From Aureobasidium sp. EXF-3400 (lineage: Eukaryota > Ascomycota > Dothideomycetes > Dothideales > Saccotheciaceae), in NCBI GenBank assembly GCA_024195585.1, contig SWBL01000611.1:1-16504 (forward strand): 16,504 nucleotides of DNA, read 5' to 3'. Shown in pieces: positions 8,412 through 16,504 of this stretch (position 1 is its first letter; every line of letters starts with the position of its first letter). Under the pieces are notes generated by a model. That model was given only the letters and a program-made list of their open reading frames with translations. It ran no database searches and had not been told where the DNA came from. The translations under genes were made by a program, and so were the position numbers.

Positions 8412-11400
8412 TCAAGTCCTGGTTGGAGAGGCCCTTTTGTCCAGCAGATGGTCAATCCGAGGCACTAGATCAACAATTCTGAAAGGCTTGGCTATAGTGT
8501 CGTCCATTCCAGAAACAATGGCATCATTCGTCTGTTCCGGTCTTGCATTTGCGCTAATGGCAATTATAGGTAGCCTATTGCAAACCACGCTGCCATTGTC
8601 ATCAGCATTGCTACTGCCTAGACTCCAGTTGCTTCTGACAGAACTTGAGCTGCTTCCCCTCGAAAGCCGTGGCCTGGACTTGATACTGCCATCGCTGTTG
8701 TTGCCAACGAAGTTGCCTTGTCTCTCCCATTCTCTAATGCGTTTTGCTGCAGTCAGACCGTCCATGACGGGCATGACTACATCCATCAAGATACAGTCTA
8801 TCTGAACTTGTCGTGTTGGATTGGTAAGAAAATCAAGTGCTTCTTGACCATTACTGGCCACATGTACCTCGTAACCATGCTTGATTAGCTGTTTCTTGAG
8901 CACTCTTTGATTGAGAATGTTGTCTAGTCATGATCAGCTTCTTGTTGGACAATCATAATTGGCCATAGCGTACCTTCCACGACAAGTAGTGTCGTCTTTG
9001 TACATGGTTCCGGCGTTTCAGTCGATTGAACATGTATGCCAGAATCGGCCTTGGATTGATGGCTTGAAGACGAGTCCACCTTTACAATCTGTAGCACGGG
9101 CGGTGCATTAACAAAGAATGCAAACGTGCTCCCTTGTCCAAGTTCTGCTGAAACGCCAATCTGTCCATTCATCAATTCGACAAGCTGTCTTGAGATGAAC
9201 AAGCCCAAGCCGGAACCTCCATATTCGCTATAAGTCTTGCGAGAACCTTGAGCGAACTGTTCAAATGTGAGTGCTCATGTACTTGACGAGAAATTAAAAG
9301 TTGTGGTCAGATGAAATCTTACCCTGGTAAAAATGCGAGCCTTCTCCTCAGCAGATAATCCCCTTCCAGAATCGGTGACAGTGAACCACAAATAAAATTC
9401 GTCCTGACCCTCGTATGCCGTGTCATAGATTGATTCTTGATTGTGAAACGAGTCAACCGGTAAATCCAATGGTCTGACACTAGAAGCACCCATGGTGACC
9501 TTGATCCGGCGAGGACCAGACTCATTCTTGGTGAATTTGATTGCATTGGAAACCAAATTGATCAGAACCTGAAGAATTCTTCCAGAATCCAGGTTGACTT
9601 GTTCCACATTGTTTTCGCAGACCGAAGAATCAGCAACAACTTCCAACGTGACACCTACTCTTTCAGCTTCAGTCTCAAACATTTTGCGTATATTCTCGAG
9701 TAGACTCATGGCAAGGGTCGGCGAAGGATTGATCTGCAGTAGCTGAGAATCGAGCTTTGAGAGCGAAAGGATATCGGAAATTAGGCGTCGTTGATGCTCA
9801 GAACAGTGTTCAATGGTTTCGACAGACTCGTTGCTGCTTGATATATGGTTAAGGAGACAATTTATCTTGTCGTCCAAGCCTGTCGTCTTGCAAGAAGCGA
9901 GGTCGTTGACCAGTTTACGCATCTCAATGAGGTTGTCATTGATGGAATCTGTACAATGAATGACACTAAATGTCTGTCAGCTTGGGTATTCCAGATGAGA
10001 GTTACGCCAACTCACGCAGATAGAGGATTTCGAATCTCGTGACAGACTGTATCATAAAACATCTCCTGATTCTTTCTCGCCTCAGTCGCTTCTTCAATGC
10101 GTGCTCGCTGCATTCTCGCTTGGTGTCGTATATGCGATTGATCAATGGTGAAACCGATGACCCTGATTACCTTGCCAGTATCATCGCATTCTGGTAGTGC
10201 AGTGACCATTAATTCGACGGGCCCTCGAGGCTCACCGTCGGCATCGTACCAAAGTCTTTTGAGTCGCAAGCTGTAGACCACTTGCTCTCCACGCAGCATT
10301 GCCTGGAATCTTTTGTTAGCAAATAACATCAAAGAATATACGACTCTCGACACACCTGCCAACCTTGTTCTGCAACTTCTAGATCATCTTCATGAAGCAC
10401 AGAGTTCCAGTCGATCTGATTTAGCGGCACACGTGCATGTTGTGATAGCTCCCACCATGCTTCATTGACATATTGTACTCCTTTGGTAGGGTCGGCGACC
10501 ATGCATCCAAAAGGGGCAACCTCCATGCATCGCTTAAATCTCCCTTCACTGACTCTGGCTTGTTCTAGTGCTTCGGCGCGATCAAGAGCAATCTTCTCGC
10601 TCTTCTTTTGATCCGAAATGTCAGTAACTGCCCCAATAATTGAGGTGACGTTTCCATCATTGTCCTTGACTGGCTGACAAGCCACAAGCGCCCATTGACC
10701 TTGTTCAGTACCATTTCGATATCTCAATTCAAACTTTTGCCATTCGCCATTTATCATGGAATGCCAACCTTGCGAAACCCTATCCACGTCCGCCGGATGG
10801 ATAAGGTCCAGGAATTTGTGTTGTACGTGGCTTGGACAGTCTCGAGGATATCCACTCAGTCGATAGTAACATTCATTGGCTCGCACCAACTCTCCCGTAC
10901 TCTTGTACTCAAAAAATCCTATGCTGCTCCATGTCAATACTCAATAAGAAATAGTCGTAGAAGGGAAGAACTCACTCGACCTCGTCAATCACAGTCAGAA
11001 CCTTTTCGGCCAAGGTAGTCGCCATCTCTGCCTCCTTTTGGCGAAGGGCGAGTTCCTTGGCAAGCAAGTCCTTTTCTAGCTGATTTTGCCTGGCATTCTC
11101 TTTTCTTCGATATGTTGCCTCCATGGTTACCACCAGGGTATTTACGGCATGAGCAAACTCACTTTGCACTTGCCCAAGGTGTTGCTGATGAGGCTCATCG
11201 AGGGGAGTGCGAGTTGGCAAGCCAATAATGAGCAAAGCTTCTGCATCTTGATGCTTGGTGAAACTACTCGGAAGGACTGCGGCTTCTGTACACAAGTCGC
11301 GAGTGCCGCGATGCAATGAACCCTTGGCCCAATCCTCGGGTAATCGTTCAATGATGACTTGATCTTTGGTTACGATGGCTTGTTTGAGAGGCTCCAAATT

Positions 11401-12171
11401 GGGGTCTGAAGTGGCAACATGAAACCTGGGCGGAAAAGCACCATCCACAAAATCGCCTACAGAACCCTCAAGATGATAGATACCTGTATCTGCATCTTCT
11501 TTCTGCACACAGCAAGAGTCCCTTAATGTCCTCGTAGAGTATATCGCTGCCATGGGAAAATCTTCGGGGTGTCCGGAAAGGCTTTGCAGTATGAGTTGCC
11601 ATAACGAAGGGAGATCGCTTGCTGTACTCCAAAGTTTAGACAACTCACGCACAGTCGAACGCCTCCGCTCGCGCAAGTCGTGGTCCGTAGTATCCTCGAA
11701 GCGCAAGTGAAATCCCCTGATAGGTGGTGGTAATGTTGTAATGTCGAGCCGTAGGTGAACATTCTCTAATCTGCCTTGATTCAACATTGGTATGACAAAG
11801 GAGGGATAAGCGTGGGTGAGTTTCGAGGTCGCAGCGCCTCGTCTATGTGCGGCCATTTGAGCTCCATGGCTCTGCCATTCTTCTACACTGTCCAATGGTT
11901 GGCCAAAAATTCTGGGGTGAAGATCTCGGACCATTTTGCCATAAGCTTGGTTATACAGTAGTAGATTCTCTTCTCCAAGTACCAGGCACTGTGGTCGGGA
12001 TGCTGTCATGACCAGGTAGAGGACGGCGGATATCTCTCGAGGCCAGGAGGATATGGGTCCGATCGAGTATTGTTGCCAATTCGTGGTTCGTACGAGTTGC
12101 AAATGTTTACTTGTCGAAACATCACCCTTCTCGAGCAGCTGTAGTATTGACTCGATGTTGTTGTCTTCCAT
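8412..12171 (-). CDS. Hybrid histidine kinase with GAF-like, PAS, HisKA, HATPase and receiver domains
   Basis: I join six exons: 12171-10976, 10923-10356, 10302-10016, 9965-9323, 9256-8974 and 8923-8412, giving 1162 residues. The introns are 50-66 bp (10924-10975, 10303-10355, 9966-10015, 9257-9322, 8924-8973) and each keeps the frame across a conserved motif. The ATG at 12171 is the first in-frame ATG after an upstream stop. Domains in order: a PAS-like N-terminus (about 20-165), a GAF-like region (about 165-350), a coiled coil (about 355-398), PAS (about 400-510), PAS (about 530-640), HisKA with [10 protein letters not shown] and phospho-acceptor H676, HATPase_c with N824 (SNAIKFT), DSGRG at 882 and GGSGLGL at 911, then a receiver with VEDN at 991, phospho-acceptor D1040 ([10 protein letters not shown]), S1116 and K1138. 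There is no membrane span, so a soluble sensor is likely. Such kinases pass phosphate through Ypd1 to Ssk1 and Skn7. All catalytic residues are present. I cannot place it firmly in one of the numbered fungal groups. Confidence 0.9.
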
Positions 12172-12936
12172 CGCGTCTTGATGTATTGATCCGAGGAATG
12201 TTGAATGAGCAGAAAGATGAATGGGTCAAACTTTCTTGCCTTCAACCGTGTATGGGCTTTTCGTGCCTGTCCAAGGAATTCGTTGTTGATTTCTGCTTTA
12301 ACAAAGCACCAAAAGTCGCCGACGCAGAAGTGCATCCCAAGGGCAGGAACAATGAATGGTTTTCTTTGGGCGACGGGTTCTAGACTTATTGTCTTAGCGG
12401 GTGACCATATTCGTAACGGTCAACGATGCCTTAACGAAGATTGAATTCGGGTGGCCGTTGAGCCAAGAGTGCCATAGTCAAGACCAAATATCAGGGCTCT
12501 AGAACCCTGATGAGTTGATGACCTTCCATTCTCGGCAATGCGAGGCTGGTTCCACACGAGTTTTGGTCGTTGCTGCACACGGAGAAAGTCGTTCTTGAGT
12601 TTTCCTGTACGCATAGAGACCATCAGTTACATGGGCGTGCAACTATGAATGGAGAGGATTCATGTATCATCTAAATGGTGAAGAGTACGTCAATGATGGT
12701 GGCATCATCGAGCCGTCAGTACAGAGCGTGTAAGCGAATATTAGGTGTTATGGTCAGAGGAATGTTGGTAAATTCAGAAGTGATTCCAGACTAAACGACA
12801 AGTGTTGGCAACACGTATTCCTTGCCAAGACCAAAGCTATGGGTACGTCAGAGCTGGAAACATTTGACAGACGCGTCTTCAGAGTTGCAGCTTGCTTCCC
12901 TTTCAACACGCTCTCAATTCCCAATCATCAACGCAA
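12172..12936. promoter_or_regulatory. Divergent promoter region between the kinase and the membrane-protein gene
   Basis: These 765 bases separate two divergent start codons. I find no convincing gene: the longest frames are short, overlap on opposite strands and lack protein-like character. The stretch must hold promoters for both genes. I could not identify a confident TATA box for either. An ATG at 12839 opens a frame that overlaps the downstream start in another frame; it would matter only if the transcript begins before it. Confidence 0.5.
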
Positions 12937-14063
12937 ATGGCTTACAGACGCTACGATTCGACCGTCGTCGCCACGGCGCCTCTTGTCGACGCAGACGCGT
13001 TCCGCGCCCCCTCAGATCCTACTGCCATGGCAGCATCGTCGGCATCACCTCTCGACAATGCGCGCGAGAAGCATACCTCGCGCCGTCTGCCCACCTGGTT
13101 CGCATACCCTCTGTCCATCATCCTGAGCCCGGCTCTCAGCGCCCTGCTGTACAGCTTTGTGCCAGACATCATGGGCGCCCCGCTTGCTGCCGTGAGCCGC
13201 AGCTTGAACGAGCCCTGGCAGATTGGTGGTTTGCTTGCTTGGAGACTGCTCGAGATTACTCTTGGCTGGTTCTGCCGCCTTGATCGTCAGTACACACGTC
13301 GCTTCATTGCCTACTCTTGTTTGCTGACTCAATTGCTGCTCCAGACTTTGACTTTATCCAGCTCGCCGGCATGGCCAACGCGCCCTACTACACCCTCTTG
13401 TACCTCTTCTTCGGCATCGGCTTCGAGCCTCTTGCTCTGGCTCTCGTCATTGACATGTTCTCTTTGTGGTTCCCTTTCTGGCTCTTGCGCCCTCTCAACT
13501 ACCACAACAACCTGCGCACCCTGACAACTCCTGGTACCATCAAGGATTTGGCTGTCGATAAGACCATCCAAATGTACATGACCGCTTTCGCTGCTTCCAT
13601 TTACTCGGCTGTTGTCTACCTCAGTCTGGCCTCGTGGTTGCCCATCTTCTTGATCAACACCTTTGAAGAGGTCTTTACGCTCGACTTTGCTCACAATGCC
13701 GTCTTCCCTGTTGTCTTTGCTGCCTGCTTGCCCATTGGCTGGGCTGCCAAGGACTTCCTTTTCAGCACTTCCATCGTCTATGCTCGTGCATTGCCTTCCG
13801 AGTACAAGCAATTCGACCCAAAGACTGCCTCTTTTGCAGACACTCTCATGTGGAACCTAGGCGTTGACCAGTATTCCACCAGAGAAAGTGTGCTATTCAG
13901 ACGCACCTTTTTGCTCGCCGTCTTCACTGCCATCCACTCCTTCATCAGAGTCTTTGCTACCGTCGAGGGTGCCACAATCTATGGAGCCGCTGGTTGGTCT
14001 GCCTTGTGGAGTATCGCTGCGCTTGCAACTGGTACAGGCTTCCTCTACATTGGTGACGCCTGA
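12937..14063 (+). CDS. Polytopic membrane protein of unknown function (355 residues)
   Basis: Two exons, 12937-13285 and 13345-14063, are joined by removing a 59-bp intron with donor GTCAGT, branch GCTGAC (13323-13328) and acceptor CCAG. The join gives CRLD-H-FDFIQLAG in frame. The start ATG at 12937 has a good context (CGCAAATGG). The N-terminal 50 residues are polar, and about seven hydrophobic segments follow (near 54-74, 95-113, 131-165, 193-220, 233-250, 303-323 and 332-352). Loops carry the segments RPLNYHNNLRTL, YARALPSEYKQFDP and DQYSTRESVLFRR, which look conserved-type rather than random. It ends with GFLYIGDA at the last membrane segment. I sense a conserved filamentous-fungal family but cannot name it, and no enzymatic or transporter motif is visible. 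It is divergent from the histidine kinase and convergent with the reductase gene. Confidence 0.82.
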
Positions 14064-14358
14064 GCTAGATCATGCCAATGGTATACAAGTTCTTCAACAC
14101 ATGTACTATCTGAAAGCTCATCCTCCTGGTTTGCAAGGTAATGCGCACGCTCTCTGCAATTGTCTTCTTTGACCCTTTCAAGATCATGAGATTTTAGTAC
14201 AACACACGACTCTACCACTTCCACGCGCCCGGCACCAGACAAAGCTTTTTTTGTGTCGGGTTTTTGTTAAAAGTTGGTCAGAGACAAAATGGCACTTTGC
14301 TAGCTGATATAGTAAGATTGCGCAAGAAATAAACAGACAAAATTATCTTCAAATCCAA
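14064..14358. terminator. 3' region between the convergent membrane-protein and reductase genes
   Basis: This 295-base gap between two stop codons contains AATAAA on the plus strand at 14328-14333, about 265 bases past the membrane-protein stop. It also contains T-rich sequence near 14247-14270. No coding frame is supported. Confidence 0.5.
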
Positions 14359-16147
14359 TTACAATCCAAAAGCCTCGACATGTAACCAAAAATCTCGCTT
14401 GCCAACCCACTTATTGCTCTTCTTCCTGACCTCATCTGCCATCGACCTTGGGCCGCAGACGATCACTGCCACTTTTGTATCATTCCGCGTGTGGCTAAAC
14501 ACGCCATTGATCATTTCGCCCAAGTCAGGACGACCTGGGTGTACTTGCCATTTCTGTGTGGAGTCATTGATACTACCACTGGGTAACAGTCGCTCAAGCT
14601 CGATACCCTCGTCGTCAGCATCAGTCTTGTTTTCGTCATTGTCCATTCTGCCGGTCCTCGTGGCATAAACGCTCATTCGCTCTTGCATGCCCTTCTTTTC
14701 AATTTCGTCTTCAGGCACCGCCCAGCTTGTCTCTGCCTCATCCCTGACTACCCAAACAAAGGCGACATTTTGTCTTCTACGGCTTCCAGGACTTGGTGAG
14801 AGATCTTTGAGCAACGTCCTGTAGAGTGGCACTACAAAGGTAGCGCCCACGCCACCAGCTATGAACAAGACTCGATTGTACTGGAGCAAGGTGTTTGGAT
14901 GTGTTGACAAGCCATATGGGCCTTCCAGGATGAGGGGTATGGAAGAAGCCTTTCCAGTCGCACCTTCTGTTGCTGCTTTTGCAAGAGCAGCCGTGTTCCC
15001 ATCCAGTACTCTGGCCACCAACTTAAGATTGCCGTCTTCGGATGGTACTGATGCAATGGTGAATGGACTCCTTGATTTGAGCGCTCGCATGTACACTGGA
15101 CCCTGCGCCAAAGAAATGTAGATATGCTGGCCTGGTTGCCATTGCATGATCGATTTTTGCTTCGACTTTGCGATCATTGGGATATTAATCTCGAGCAGAT
15201 TGGCTGTTCCAGAGACCAAGGTTAAGGAACCTTCCACTTTGTGTTCATTGAGTATACGTAGCGCTAGATGCACCACATATACTACCACCGTCTCAATGAT
15301 GTAGATGCGAATGTGGTGAACATGAAAGTAGAGCACGGGCAGCAACATGCTAGCTAGGGTAACGTGAGTAGTGTAAAAGACACGATAACTCAATTTGCGA
15401 AGGGCCGAAAGTGCAGTCGTGCCTACAGCTGTAAATGCAATAGTCCCAACCAGTCCGAGAATGACGTCCCAGTCCTTGATGCGTTTTGCCAAAACATGTG
15501 CTTGGATGAAAAAGTTCAAATAGAAGCCTGCGTGTAAGTAGAAGAGAATCGTAGAGACGCGGCCTAAGACCTGATGTGCTGCATTCAAGGTGGTCCAGGA
15601 ACATCTAGTGAGGTGTTGGATGGGGCTGAATGGTGACTTGAAGGCAAGAAGATACTGCAAGGGCAGCTGCGAAGCACCCACAATGCCAAATCGCTTCGTC
15701 AAGTGCAGATAATCTGTTCAAGGATTCAGCGGCTGCCAAAACTTTGAAATAAGGAAATAACATACCACCTTGTGTTTGAATGCAACTCAAGAAGATTAGC
15801 CATGCTGTCCACACCACACCTGCCACTATCTCTCCGTTCGTAACGCGAGAACCCCAGATATCGAACGTATCACCCATCCACCAAATGGCCTTGTTCCGGA
15901 AGCTCTGGAATCCTGCTGCAGATTCATTGAATGCGTCTGATTGCTGCTTCTTTAGATGCGGTGAGCTTGGTATAGCGTCTGCATCGTGTTTTCTCAACCA
16001 TCTTCGCTGGAGCCAGATGACGAGAAAATAGAGCTGGAGAAAGGCAAGAGGTAGCAGAGCAGAAACTTGAGCCAGTGCGCCATAGAGATCTAGTAGTCGT
16101 CTTCGTTCGAGCTTTTGATCATGGTTGAGATCAAGGAAGTGCCACAT
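14359..16147 (-). CDS. Ferric reductase / NADPH-oxidase-like flavocytochrome
   Basis: Two exons, 16147-15766 and 15713-14359, are joined across a 52-bp intron (donor GTATGT, acceptor ACAG) to give TQG-D-YLHLTKRFGIV in frame, 578 residues in all. Heme ligands are complete: H174 and H188 (HQVLGRVSTILFYLH) and H244 and H258, both pairs spaced H-x13-H. The FAD site is SPFTIAS near 343, with Ser in place of the usual His of HPFT. The NAD(P)H domain has EGPYG at 391, GGVGAT at 414 and CGP at 547, and the protein ends in EAFGL, as the family does. Several membrane spans lie between about 25 and 280. The enzyme moves electrons from NADPH through FAD and heme across a membrane to ferric or cupric ions, or possibly to oxygen as in the yeast Aim14/Yno1 type. 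The start at 16147 (MWHFLDL) is chosen because homologues, as I remember them, begin with a similar MxWPYHFVDL segment. Confidence 0.85.
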
Positions 16148-16504
16148 ATCGTGTGGTCCTTCCGAGAGGTTTCGGGTGCTCTTCTTGATGAATCTAATGG
16201 ATTTATGAACAAGGGCTATTACAAAGAAGCATAGTATCACAGCGATGATGGTAACATGTAAGTCTGGTTGAGAGTTGGTGGCTGGCTGTATCGGACGCTC
16301 GGCTTTGGAGATTCTCGGACCCCGAGTACTCCGTGGTTACTAGGATGACCCTGTTCACTATATAAGAATTTCTTCACGACAGAGCAAGCATCAACACAAC
16401 TGTGGGGAGCGGACTCGGACAAAAATCATCGAATTCATCAAATTTTATTACTCTATAAGCTGGAGCAGTGTCTCCTGGTGATTCCCTCGAATTTCCAGCG
16501 AAGC
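16148..16504 (-). promoter_or_regulatory. Promoter and leader of the reductase gene, with TATA-like box and short uORF
   Basis: A TATATA box is at 16359-16364 (TTATATAG on the minus strand), about 210 bases before the chosen start. A six-codon uORF begins at ATG 16256-16254 (MLPSSL then stop). In the frame of the reductase the DNA stays open upstream of 16147 to about 16332 and would encode a hydrophobic stretch followed by basic residues, but it contains no ATG. Upstream ATGs at 16438, 16429 and 16391 close quickly. Confidence 0.45.

Noticed and set aside
9319..9546. Second minus-strand frame within the kinase ATPase domain
   Set aside because: It overlaps exon 4, whose frame carries the N-box and DSGRG motif; this one is a shadow.
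12839..13126. ATG-started 95-codon frame overlapping the membrane-protein start
   Set aside because: It has no domain character, is rich in Arg/Ser/Pro as an out-of-frame reading would be, and the frame starting at 12937 splices into a long hydrophobic protein.

Overview
This window looks like nuclear DNA of a filamentous ascomycete (Pezizomycotina; a Dothideomycete is my guess, held weakly). The evidence is short introns of 50-66 bp with GTRNGN donors, CTGAC/CTAAC-like branch points and AG acceptors, together with four fungal-type protein-coding genes and one gene fragment. I see no tRNA, rRNA, transposon or CRISPR array. The window contains two long non-coding stretches (about 2.75 kb and 0.76 kb) and several in-frame tandem repeats.

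Layout from left to right. (1) Positions 1-480, minus strand: the N-terminal part of an unrecognised low-complexity protein that runs off the left edge, with a 21-bp tandem repeat coding for Gly-Gln-Leu-Pro heptads. (2) Positions 481-3239: intergenic DNA. It holds a cluster of CCACGAC motifs, a TATA-like box at 1988, and then about 1.07 kb of pyrimidine-rich DNA almost without ATG. I read this last part as the long 5' leader of the next gene, with one two-codon uORF and a candidate leader intron. (3) Positions 3240-7997, plus strand: an intronless 1585-residue signalling mucin, recognised as Msb2. (4) Positions 8412-12171, minus strand, convergent with MSB2: a six-exon hybrid histidine kinase of 1162 residues with coiled-coil, PAS, HisKA, HATPase and receiver domains, all key residues intact. 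(5) Positions 12937-14063, plus strand, divergent from the kinase: a two-exon polytopic membrane protein of 355 residues with no known function. (6) Positions 14359-16147, minus strand: a two-exon ferric-reductase/NADPH-oxidase-like flavocytochrome of 578 residues, with a TATA-like box and a short uORF upstream.

How the genes may relate. Msb2 is a plasma-membrane sensor that feeds the Cdc42-Ste20-Ste11 module (invasive growth and, in some fungi, HOG). Fungal hybrid histidine kinases feed the Ypd1-Ssk1/Skn7 phosphorelay, which can also reach HOG. Having the two as convergent neighbours is suggestive but may be chance, because they do not share a promoter. The flavocytochrome would act in membrane metal or oxygen redox chemistry. 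Exon joins were checked by hand for reading frame and for continuity of conserved motifs. Domain calls come from visible motifs and memory of the families, not from a search. Nothing here amounts to a clearly new system; the most unusual points are the MSB2 leader, the unresolved 5' end of the reductase gene and the unnamed membrane protein.
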